From Salibacteraceae bacterium (GTDB lineage Bacteria > Bacteroidota > Bacteroidia > Flavobacteriales_G > Salibacteraceae): 9,893 nucleotides of DNA. The notes under the pieces are model-generated. The model made no database searches and was not told the origin of the DNA. It was given only the letters and a program-made list of their open reading frames with translations. The stretch spans positions 1 through 9,893 of the forward strand of contig JALRDM010000063.1 of the NCBI GenBank assembly GCA_023262195.1. The letters are read 5' to 3'. The translations under genes were made by a program, and so were the position numbers. Positions 1 to 5,896 of the stretch are shown here, piece by piece (positions within the stretch are counted from its first letter, which is position 1; every line of letters starts with the position of its first letter).

Positions 1-20
1 CTGGGAACGCACATGCTAAG

Positions 21-99
21 CTCATTCAGTCTGGTCTCATTCGGTCGTCAGAGCGTCTGAACAGATGCTTGCGGGAGCGTCAGTGCAGATGCTCCTGTG
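21..99. repeat. Imperfect direct repeats at the window edge
   Basis: Two nested repeat patterns are visible. CTCATTCaGTC (21-31) recurs as CTCATTCgGTC (36-46), 15 bases apart. A 24-base unit at 52-75 is followed directly by a diverged copy at 76-99; both begin AGCGTC and share the block CAGATGCT, and 17 of 24 positions match. The stretch is richer in G and C than the genes to its right and has stops in all or most frames (in-frame TGA at 58-60 for the prmC frame). It lies where the prmC N-terminal domain should be encoded. Whether it is real sequence or a contig-edge artefact cannot be decided here. Confidence 0.5.
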
Positions 100-753
100 A
101 GTTTTGGGCAGACGCGTCAAGAGCCCGTGCAATATGTATTTGGTACCACCATTTTTTTTGGATTGAAGCTGCATTGCGATCCTCGTGCCTTGATTCCAAG
201 GCCAGAAACCGAAGAATTAGTGCAAATCATACTCGATAGAGAACCCTCGGATAAGATGACCGTTGCAGATATTGGTACTGGCTCTGGATGCATTGCTCTA
301 GCCCTAAAAAGCAACAGGCCCAATTGGAAGGTCTTAGGTCTTGATGTTTCTTCGGATGCCCTTGCATTAGCCAAGGAGAATGCCAAGGAGCAAAAATTAG
401 ACGTATCCTTTAACCAGGTTAATATTCAAGATCAAGTTGACCTTTCGGGTATTGATGTTTTAGTGAGCAATCCCCCGTACATTCCCATGGAATTAGAATC
501 AACCTTGGATAAAAGAGTTATTCAGTATGAACCATCGGTGGCACTCTTCAGCCCAGAGTCTGACCCGTTTTATTTTTTTAGGCGAATTGTGGAACTGGCT
601 AAAGAACATAATGTGGGTCGAATTTATTTCGAAACACATGCCACGGATATAAATCTTCTTGTAGGAACTTTAAAATCAATTTGGTTGGGTAAAATTGAGG
701 TGATCACCGACTTGAGCGCGAAACCCAGGTTTTTAAGATTAGAAAATGTATAG
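97..753 (+). CDS. prmC: Peptide chain release factor N5-glutamine methyltransferase PrmC (HemK), 5'-incomplete
   Basis: PrmC transfers a methyl group from S-adenosylmethionine to the glutamine of the GGQ motif of release factors RF1 and RF2 in the cytoplasm, which improves translation termination. Visible motifs, counting from the GTG at 97, are the linker EPVQYVFG (9-16), IPRPETEE (33-40), the SAM-binding loop DIGTGSGC (58-65), an acidic residue after beta-2 (GLDVS, about 81-85) and the catalytic NPPY (125-128). The C-terminal end looks complete. At 218 residues it lacks the roughly 70-residue helical N-terminal domain, since family members are usually about 280 long. Recognisable homology begins only near base 115; upstream in this frame there is a TGA at 58-60 and repetitive DNA. 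The GTG is therefore only the first available start codon, not a trusted one. The gene may be a pseudogene, frameshifted, or cut by an assembly join. It overlaps the next gene by 8 bases. Confidence 0.85.
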   Translation: MSFGQTRQEPVQYVFGTTIFFGLKLHCDPRALIPRPETEELVQIILDREPSDKMTVADIGTGSGCIALALKSNRPNWKVLGLDVSSDALALAKENAKEQKLDVSFNQVNIQDQVDLSGIDVLVSNPPYIPMELESTLDKRVIQYEPSVALFSPESDPFYFFRRIVELAKEHNVGRIYFETHATDINLLVGTLKSIWLGKIEVITDLSAKPRFLRLENV

Positions 754-1636
754 GCACGACTACAGCAGGGGAGTTTTTAATCGTTACCGAAAAGGGATGC
801 CGCTTTTTGAACGATTGGTCAAAGATTGCATTCATTTAGTGAAATGGTTTAAGATCGCAAGTGGTAAAGATCCTATGAAAAGGATGCTCATTTATCCCCA
901 CTATCCGAGCAAAGCAGGAACGATTTATAAGATAGCATCGCACATGGGTTATGTTTTCACAAATAAACCCCAAGGTCAATTTGATTTTGTGGTTTTCTGG
1001 GAGTATGCAACCTATCGACAAGCTTGGCCTTTTGACCATGACTTTGGGTCGGGTAGACCAATTATCAATGCTGAAAGCGTTGATATCAGCAAGGATGTGC
1101 TCGATCAAAAAATGACTGAAGCCTTTGGCTATGGTCTGAATATTAACCCAAAGGAAGCGCAAACTCCTTATGTAAAGAAAAGTGTTGTCAACGCTTTACA
1201 TGATGGTAAAGTTTCCAATGAGTCTTGTGACCCTGAAGATGGATTTGTGTATCAAAAACTTATAGATTCAAGAGTTAATGATCATGAGGTAATGGATTTG
1301 AGAGTAGTGGTGATCGGCAAACAAATCCCACATCTTTACAAAGTTTATCGTGCCATTGACGACCGTTTTGTGGGAACTGCGCCAAAAGCCGTGCTGCAAG
1401 TTAATGTTGATGAAGAATTATCTAAACCCGAACAAGAAAACCTCATTTCCCTGGCTCGAATTATGCATTTGGATTACACTGAGTTTGATGTGCTTCGTGA
1501 TGCAGGAGATAAAAAAATCTATGTTGTTGACGCTAATAACACATCACACGGGCCACCCCCCAAATTAACCAAGGCAGAGAAATCGCTAGCTCTTGATAAT
1601 CTATGCCAAGCTTTTCGTGAAGAGTTTAAGGCATAG
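746..1636 (+). CDS. ATP-grasp-type (RimK-like) protein of unknown substrate
   Basis: This 296-residue protein appears to be cytosolic, with no signal peptide or membrane segment. Its C-terminal half follows the ATP-grasp pattern seen in RimK-type ligases: FVYQKLID (167-174), the D-x-R strand MDLRVVVIGK (183-192), a basic 'KVYR' (199-202), then EFDVLRD (246-252) and YVVDANN (259-265). Asp248, Asp262 and Asn264/265 are placed like metal-nucleotide ligands. ATP-grasp enzymes join a carboxylate to an amine or thiol through an acyl-phosphate; the substrate here cannot be read from the sequence. The N-terminal part (about 45-150) has no motif I recognise. The ATG lies inside the end of prmC (8-base overlap), suggesting co-transcription. 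Internal ATGs at 797 (residue 18) and 875 (residue 44, before KRMLIYPHYP) are alternative starts, and the first 40 residues look less typical. The 3' end overlaps the convergent ptpA-like gene by 11 bases. Confidence 0.7.
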   Translation: MYRHDYSRGVFNRYRKGMPLFERLVKDCIHLVKWFKIASGKDPMKRMLIYPHYPSKAGTIYKIASHMGYVFTNKPQGQFDFVVFWEYATYRQAWPFDHDFGSGRPIINAESVDISKDVLDQKMTEAFGYGLNINPKEAQTPYVKKSVVNALHDGKVSNESCDPEDGFVYQKLIDSRVNDHEVMDLRVVVIGKQIPHLYKVYRAIDDRFVGTAPKAVLQVNVDEELSKPEQENLISLARIMHLDYTEFDVLRDAGDKKIYVVDANNTSHGPPPKLTKAEKSLALDNLCQAFREEFKA

Positions 1637-3809
1637 TGCCAGGGCCAATTCTTTCAGTGACATAGTTCAAGACCTTAGTCATCAAGTGCACACGATCTTT
1701 CCCTCTTACGTTATGCGGATGCCCTGGGTAAACAAAGTAATCGAGTTGTATGCCTTGATCGATGCAAGATTTCAAGAATGCTTGGCTATGCTGCCAAACG
1801 ACTATATCGTCTGCCGTACCATGTATCACAAGCAAGTCATCTTCTAGATACTGAGCGCGTTCTACCAAGTTTGCTGTCGCAAACCCATCTGGATTTGCTT
1901 CGGGGGTATCCATATACCGTTCGGTGTACATTACCTCGTACATGCTCCAATCACAAACAGGTCCGCCAGCCACACCTGCCTTGAAAATGCCAGGAAAGGT
2001 GAGGAGCATGTTTGTAGTCATAAAACCGCCATAACTCCAGCCATGTACAGCCATATTATCACCATCCACATATGACTGTGATTTCAGGTAATCGATAAGA
2101 AGCTTTTGGTCATGCATCTCTTCAACACCCAATTTCCTGAATGTGCTTTGCTCAAAATCAAGGCCTCGGTTTGCTGAACCCCTATTATCAAGCGTGGCAA
2201 CGATGTAGCCTTGCTCTGCAAAATGATACATCCAAAGGCTTGCACCTCCCAAGTAAGTATCTCTTATTAGCTGTGCGTGTGGTCCCCCATAAACATAGAT
2301 TAAAACAGGATATTTCTTTGAAGCATCAAAGTGTGAAGGTTTGATCAAGCGCCCATAGAGTGTTGTTCTAGCATTTTTAAGCGTGAAAATTTCAGGTTTT
2401 GCTATGTTAAAACTGTCTAGTGGATCCTTAGCTGAGCAAAACGCCACTAATTTTTTGCCATTGGTTTCGTAGATATTAATCTCTGCTGGAGTTTCAATAC
2501 TTGAAAATCGTTCCAGAAGGAATTTACCCCCGTCATTGAGGCTTGCAGAATGGGTTCCCAGTGTACTGTCGATGATGGTTTTTCCTCCCAATTCATAGTC
2601 AATCATGTAGGTGAATCGATGTAGCCCATTGCGCGTTTCATCAGGGTTTTTTCCACCAATCACCACTTCGCCAGTGCCGGATACAAACAAGTAGTTTTTT
2701 GTGTGGTCAAACCCTAATATGTGCTGTGCTTCCCATTGGCCATTGGTAAGCGTTCTCAGAAGCTTGCCTTCAGTATTATAGAGGTATAGATGTTGATAAC
2801 CACTGCGCTCGCTCATCCATATAAATTCGTCTTCACTTCCTGGTAAAAACCATGGGGCATGCTCCGGTTCAACATATTTTGGGTGTGATTCTTCAAACAA
2901 CGGTTGTAGAAGACTGCCGTTTTGAGCGTCATACATGTTGACCTTTAGTTTGTTTTGATCTCGATTGAGTTGACCTATGATTAAAGCTTTAGAATTTGGC
3001 ACCCAACCTATGCTCGTGAGGTATTGCTCAGGATCGCCTTCGGTGTTCATATACGTTATTTTTCCACCTATTTCATAAACACCTAGCTTAACGTGATGAC
3101 TCTTTTGCCCCGCCATGGGATATCGCGTATTATTTACAGAAGCTGGCGTAGTGCTTATGTCAACTATCGGATATTGACTCACCATACTTTCGTCCATTCT
3201 GTAGAAGGCGATTCGTTTTCCGTCTGGAGACCAAAACATGCCCCGATCTATACCGAACTCATACCTGTGCACCGCTTGACCGTAAATTATTCCATCTTTT
3301 CCATCAGAGGTAACTTGAATGGATGTGCCTCCTGATTTCATTACAAAAAGATTATCATCTTTTATGTAGGCGCAGAATGATAGGTCTTCATTCATGGTGA
3401 CGTGTTCTGCGCCCTTTGGAATTTCAAACAATGTCTCCACATTATTCGCTTCTATATCTACTTTAGCGAATGAGCCGCCCGTTCTAAAGGTGAATGATGT
3501 ACTGTCATAAAATGAAAATTTTGGAAATTTTTTTAACCCAAAATCAGGTCCGCTCCAAGAATCAATATCGCTCAGCATTATTGATCGAGATGTTTGGCTT
3601 GAGTTGCATTCGTGAATTACAAGTTCCTCAAATTCATTAATGTAGGCCAGTTTGTTGGTGTTGGGTACCCACTGTAGTTGATCTAGTGTTTTTGGATAAA
3701 AATCCGAGTACTGTTTTAATACTGCGTCCTCAAGGGTGAGCGACTTCATTTGGGTATACCCAACCGTTGATATCAGCGCAGCGAAACTCGCTAGAAAAAA
3801 CTTTTTCAT
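1626..3809 (-). CDS. ptpA: Prolyl tripeptidyl peptidase (PtpA-like), peptidase family S9B
   Basis: This is a 727-residue exported serine exopeptidase. It has a signal peptide (MKKFF... to about residue 19-20), a DPP IV-type beta-propeller, and a C-terminal alpha/beta-hydrolase domain from about 480. The triad is Ser592 in GWSYGG, Asp667 in HGTADD and His699 in GHPHNV. Tyr507 (VYGGPHAQ) fits the oxyanion role, and Tyr628/Tyr632 (YTERYM) the S1 proline pocket. The usual DPP IV double-Glu motif (YEEE) is replaced by HRYEFGI with a single Glu184, and Glu625 sits in MYEVM. These match the two Glu residues that I recall binding the substrate amine in Porphyromonas gingivalis PtpA (E205, E636), and the triad spacing also agrees with that enzyme. 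I therefore prefer a tripeptidyl peptidase releasing Xaa-Xaa-Pro to a dipeptidyl peptidase. It would act in the periplasm or at the cell surface to consume peptides. It starts 9 bases after the preceding gene and is last in the cluster. Confidence 0.88.
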   Translation of the reverse strand: MKKFFLASFAALISTVGYTQMKSLTLEDAVLKQYSDFYPKTLDQLQWVPNTNKLAYINEFEELVIHECNSSQTSRSIMLSDIDSWSGPDFGLKKFPKFSFYDSTSFTFRTGGSFAKVDIEANNVETLFEIPKGAEHVTMNEDLSFCAYIKDDNLFVMKSGGTSIQVTSDGKDGIIYGQAVHRYEFGIDRGMFWSPDGKRIAFYRMDESMVSQYPIVDISTTPASVNNTRYPMAGQKSHHVKLGVYEIGGKITYMNTEGDPEQYLTSIGWVPNSKALIIGQLNRDQNKLKVNMYDAQNGSLLQPLFEESHPKYVEPEHAPWFLPGSEDEFIWMSERSGYQHLYLYNTEGKLLRTLTNGQWEAQHILGFDHTKNYLFVSGTGEVVIGGKNPDETRNGLHRFTYMIDYELGGKTIIDSTLGTHSASLNDGGKFLLERFSSIETPAEINIYETNGKKLVAFCSAKDPLDSFNIAKPEIFTLKNARTTLYGRLIKPSHFDASKKYPVLIYVYGGPHAQLIRDTYLGGASLWMYHFAEQGYIVATLDNRGSANRGLDFEQSTFRKLGVEEMHDQKLLIDYLKSQSYVDGDNMAVHGWSYGGFMTTNMLLTFPGIFKAGVAGGPVCDWSMYEVMYTERYMDTPEANPDGFATANLVERAQYLEDDLLVIHGTADDIVVWQHSQAFLKSCIDQGIQLDYFVYPGHPHNVRGKDRVHLMTKVLNYVTERIGPGTMP

Positions 3810-3818
3810 TGAAATAGA

Positions 3819-4304
3819 TTATTTACAGTGCGGACAAAATTGCCGGTCTTCTTCCACTAGGAAGTAGTTTCCTTTTTTGTCTTTAATGTATATGTTTTTG
3901 AAGAAGATATTTTTTCGCTCACTCTGAGGAATAGCGTTAAGAAAGTAGCTTTTAAACGCATCATTGTATCTACTACCCTTTAAGTCGAAGTGAGCCAAAA
4001 CCTCTCCTTCGGGAGATCGATGTTCTGCTTCGAGCTGAAGAACTTTGAAAAACATTAGCGTGTCTGATGATTTGTAATAAGCCGTTACACCATAGCCGTA
4101 TAACAGCGTGCGTGCCGGTGGCTTTAGCTTAGGGGGTGGTGCAACTCCATCATATCCTCGGATAACCACCTTATCTAGAGAAACTGGTAGTGCATTTAAA
4201 TCACTCTGCGCCACTGCCTTGTCCAGGTCGATTTCCTGCGCATAGGTATCGCTGACCGTCACACCCGCTATTACAATAGCAATCAATATTAATTGACCTT
4301 TCAT
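3819..4304 (-). CDS. Secreted protein of unknown function ending in CPHCK
   Basis: I do not recognise the family. The product is 161 residues with a clear signal peptide: Lys3, hydrophobic core LILIAIVIAGVTV, and a likely cleavage at YA|QE near residue 22. A Pro-rich stretch, APPPKLKPPAR (55-65), follows, then a beta-rich region (about 66-150) with FFKVLQLE, the conserved-looking LKGSRYND and IFFKNIYIKDKKGNY. That strand pattern weakly recalls the C-terminal beta-sandwich of gliding-motility protein GldM, an impression rather than an assignment. The only two cysteines of the mature protein form CPHC (157-160), one residue from the C-terminus; this could be a disulfide, a metal site or a redox pair, but there is no thioredoxin fold around it. 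The gene lies 30 bases after the DUF2807 lipoprotein gene and 9 bases before the ptpA-like gene on the same strand, so the three are probably one transcript. Confidence 0.75.
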   Translation of the reverse strand: MKGQLILIAIVIAGVTVSDTYAQEIDLDKAVAQSDLNALPVSLDKVVIRGYDGVAPPPKLKPPARTLLYGYGVTAYYKSSDTLMFFKVLQLEAEHRSPEGEVLAHFDLKGSRYNDAFKSYFLNAIPQSERKNIFFKNIYIKDKKGNYFLVEEDRQFCPHCK

Positions 4305-4334
4305 ATAAAGCGCTAAAATAAAATTCTCAACTGT

Positions 4335-5045
4335 CTAAATGGAAGTTTGAGTCACTTGGCCTTCTCCATTCACCTTAACCTCCTTAGGATTTCCGCGATA
4401 ATTAACTCGACCACTTGAAAAGAAGTTCACTTCCAAATATTGAGTCGCATAAACATCACAAACGGTAGATCCGAAAATATTCAAGACCAAGGTATCGACT
4501 ACCAAGTTGTAGGCTCTCAAATCACCCGAAGAGGTAGAGAGGAAATCCATTCGATTACACTCTCCAGATAGGATCATGTTTCCCGAAGACCTTATTTCGC
4601 TAATGATTTCATCTGAATCAACTGCAAAATCTATATCGCCAAGGCCACCATTTGTAAACCAAACCTTGGGCTGTTTCAGAATGCGTTCATTTTCAATGAG
4701 TCCGGCAGAATTTATAACGAATCGATTGGCTTCATTAAGCGTTAATTCAAATAGTATCGGTTGATTATTTTCGAGGCATTCATCAAGAGACAAGGTGAGC
4801 AAACCTTGGTCGTTATTAGCCATAACCACCGGTTGAATCTCTTCCTGAGCAATCACCTCAATGATGTTATCTCTTGCACTATCTACTTTCACCAACACAT
4901 CAGAAACCATATCAAGAATCACCTCACCCACGCTGTCCGTTGGTGTGAATCTAGAAACTCTAGGACCATTGCCTTCTACACAGCTGTTACAGCCCGTATT
5001 TAGTAATGGAGCTACTATTATTAACATGAAGAAAGTCTTTCGCAT
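4335..5045 (-). CDS. DUF2807 (head GIN domain) lipoprotein with 19-residue solenoid repeats
   Basis: Taken from the ATG at 5045 the product is 236 residues, beginning MRKTFFMLIIVAPLLNTGC: a lipoprotein-type signal with Cys19 as the likely lipid-anchored residue (the lipobox NTGC is imperfect at -3). The mature protein starts CNSCVEGNGP and continues with the VRVDSARDNI-like strand pattern of DUF2807 proteins (here VKVDSARDNI, 52-61). Short Gly-rich turns then recur: GLGD (G136), SSGN (G155), SSGD (G174), FGST (S193) and SSGRVNYRGNP (G212), exactly 19 residues apart, as expected for coils of a right-handed beta-solenoid. The family is common in Bacteroidota envelopes and its role is not established; adhesion has been suggested. 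An upstream in-frame ATG at 5120 would add 25 residues with no signal character and overlap the divergent miaE gene, so I reject it. It is first in a likely three-gene operon. Confidence 0.8.
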   Translation of the reverse strand: MRKTFFMLIIVAPLLNTGCNSCVEGNGPRVSRFTPTDSVGEVILDMVSDVLVKVDSARDNIIEVIAQEEIQPVVMANNDQGLLTLSLDECLENNQPILFELTLNEANRFVINSAGLIENERILKQPKVWFTNGGLGDIDFAVDSDEIISEIRSSGNMILSGECNRMDFLSTSSGDLRAYNLVVDTLVLNIFGSTVCDVYATQYLEVNFFSSGRVNYRGNPKEVKVNGEGQVTQTSI

Positions 5046-5095
5046 GGGCGGCAAATATCGGTGCTTGACATGAAGCGGTTTCAAATGGTGCCTAC

Positions 5096-5103
5096 TAACT
5101 TTG
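5096..5103 (+). promoter_or_regulatory. Candidate Bacteroidota -7 box (TAACTTTG) for the miaE-like gene
   Basis: TAACTTTG matches the Bacteroidota -7 consensus TAnnTTTG exactly and ends 15 bases before the ATG at 5119, giving a short leader. No TTTG is seen at the usual -33 distance. The box covers the TTG at 5101, which argues against that codon as the translation start. Position and match only; no experimental support. Confidence 0.4.
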
Positions 5104-5118
5104 TCGCAAAATTGGTTC

Positions 5119-5700
5119 ATGCTACGATTAAAACTGCCGACAGACCCTCGATGGGTAGATATCGCTCAGAAAAACATAAACGAAATTTTAACCGATCACG
5201 CATATTGTGAGCAAAAAGCGGCTAGTGCAGCCATCTCCTTTATCGTGCAATATCCTGAATACCCAGAACTCGTAGATGCGATGTCTGACCTAGCACGGGA
5301 AGAGATGGAGCATTTTCAAATGGTACATGATCAGATAAAAAAGCGTGGATTAAAGTTAGGTTACGAGCGAAAGGATAATTATGTAAAGAAACTACGACAG
5401 TTTTTCAAAGGAGGCGATCGAGTGCATCAACTTACAGACAATTTGTTGCTCGCAGCTATGATTGAAGCTAGGAGTTGCGAACGCTTCCGAGTTTTATCTG
5501 AGGGAATCGAAGATCCTGAGCTTAAGACATTTTATGCCGAACTGATGAAAAGCGAGGCTATGCACTACACGATGTTCTTGAAATTTGCCCGCGAAATAGG
5601 TGGAGCGGTGATGGACGTTGATAAGAAATGGCAAGATTTCCTGAGCTACGAGGCCAAGGTGATAGCCACATTCGGCAAGACGGAGCGGATTCACGGTTAA
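5119..5700 (+). CDS. miaE: MiaE-like tRNA-(ms2io6A) hydroxylase, di-iron protein
   Basis: This 193-residue all-helical, ferritin-like protein has six residues spaced as a carboxylate-bridged di-iron site: Glu31 (YCEQKAAS), Glu62 and His65 (EEMEHF), Glu116 (IEARSCERF), Glu146 and His149 (SEAMHY). MiaE hydroxylates the isopentenyl side chain of 2-methylthio-N6-isopentenyladenosine at tRNA position 37 using oxygen. The family-typical opening LKLPTDPRW, the phrase ILTDHAYCEQKAAS, and the ending near ETIHG/ERIHG are all present, so the gene is complete. I choose the ATG at 5119 because it gives MLRLKLPTDPRW as in relatives; a TTG at 5101 would add six residues and lies inside a probable promoter box. 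The gene is divergent from the DUF2807 lipoprotein gene across a 73-base gap and has no obvious operon partner. I see no convincing terminator after it; the next downstream signal is the convergent small ORF ending 3 bases away. Confidence 0.9.
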   Translation: MLRLKLPTDPRWVDIAQKNINEILTDHAYCEQKAASAAISFIVQYPEYPELVDAMSDLAREEMEHFQMVHDQIKKRGLKLGYERKDNYVKKLRQFFKGGDRVHQLTDNLLLAAMIEARSCERFRVLSEGIEDPELKTFYAELMKSEAMHYTMFLKFAREIGGAVMDVDKKWQDFLSYEAKVIATFGKTERIHG

Positions 5701-5703
5701 TTC

Positions 5704-5805
5704 TTAAACAGTGAGGTAGAGGCTTACATCCGTTTTTAGCGAGATTTTGATTTTTCCTTCCTCAAACTTCTCAATATCGATGGAATGTATTGGGAGGTAA
5801 AGCAT
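5704..5805 (-). CDS. Candidate small protein, 33 residues
   Basis: This is a 33-codon ORF from ATG (5805) to TAA (5704), too short for usual ORF cut-offs. The product begins MLYLPIHS and continues IDIEKFEEGKIKISLK, then TDVSLYLTV. It is a mixed charged and aliphatic peptide with alternating beta-like pattern in its second half, no Cys, no Trp and no signal peptide. I do not recognise it. What supports it is position: an exact Bacteroidota -7 box, TACCTTTG, ends 9 bases upstream of the ATG, implying an almost leaderless transcript. The ORF also fills much of the gap, ending 3 bases from the convergent miaE stop. A random 33-codon ORF is not rare, so this is a candidate only. It could also be the remnant of a longer protein, though no convincing upstream coding is seen in the other minus frames. 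Confidence 0.4.
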   Translation of the reverse strand: MLYLPIHSIDIEKFEEGKIKISLKTDVSLYLTV

Positions 5806-5814
5806 TACTCTTTG

Positions 5815-5822
5815 CAAAGGTA
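5815..5822 (-). promoter_or_regulatory. Candidate Bacteroidota -7 box (TACCTTTG) for the small ORF
   Basis: Read on the minus strand, TACCTTTG fits TAnnTTTG exactly and is followed by CAAAGAGTA and then the ATG of the 33-codon ORF. A TTTG (minus strand, 5850-5847) lies upstream, but the 24-base spacer is longer than the usual 19-21. The bases 5810-5819 also form a 10-base palindrome, CTTTGCAAAG. Confidence 0.4.
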
Positions 5823-5832
5823 AAATCCTTTT

Positions 5833-5845
5833 CGCGCAAGGCGCG
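5833..5845. other. GC-rich hairpin between two outward promoter boxes
   Basis: CGCGC-AAG-GCGCG is a perfect 5-base-pair inverted repeat with a 3-base loop, conspicuous in an AT-rich gap. It lacks a following T tract on either strand, so it is not a normal intrinsic terminator. It lies between the minus-strand box at 5815-5822 and the plus-strand box at 5868-5875 and could be an operator or chance. Confidence 0.3.
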
Positions 5846-5867
5846 GCAAATATCATTTTCAGACTGA

Positions 5868-5875
5868 TACATTTG
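5868..5875 (+). promoter_or_regulatory. Candidate Bacteroidota -7 box (TACATTTG) for the DUF349 gene
   Basis: TACATTTG matches TAnnTTTG exactly and ends 21 bases before the ATG at 5897. No clear TTTG at the -33 distance. The leader TCACAAGAAAACTAAGCCA before the start is A-rich, as is common before Bacteroidota start codons, and has no Shine-Dalgarno sequence. Confidence 0.45.
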
Positions 5876-5896
5876 TCACAAGAAAACTAAGCCAAT

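Noticed and set aside
1593..2344. Plus-strand ORFs opposite the C-terminal half of the ptpA-like gene
   Set aside because: No family motifs, low-quality composition, and the minus-strand reading contains an intact catalytic domain.
5052..5085. Minus-strand promoter for the three-gene envelope operon (GATATTTG with TTTG 22 bases upstream)
   Set aside because: The first base of the -7 box does not match, the spacer is slightly long, and the box would lie only 6 bases from the chosen ATG; too weak to list.
5101..5118. TTG start for the miaE-like gene
   Set aside because: It lies within the TAACTTTG promoter box and adds six residues absent from the family's usual start; the ATG at 5119 fits LKLPTDPRW directly.
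5046..5120. N-terminal extension of the DUF2807 lipoprotein from the ATG at 5120
   Set aside because: The added 25 residues are basic and polar and would push the lipoprotein signal inside the protein; the region is the divergent promoter gap and overlaps the miaE start.
5785..5880. A longer minus-strand protein upstream of the small ORF, starting MYQSENDICRALREKD
   Set aside because: It is in a different frame, stops at a TGA after 34 residues, spans the promoter-like box and hairpin, and joining it to the 33-codon ORF would need a frameshift; no independent evidence for coding.
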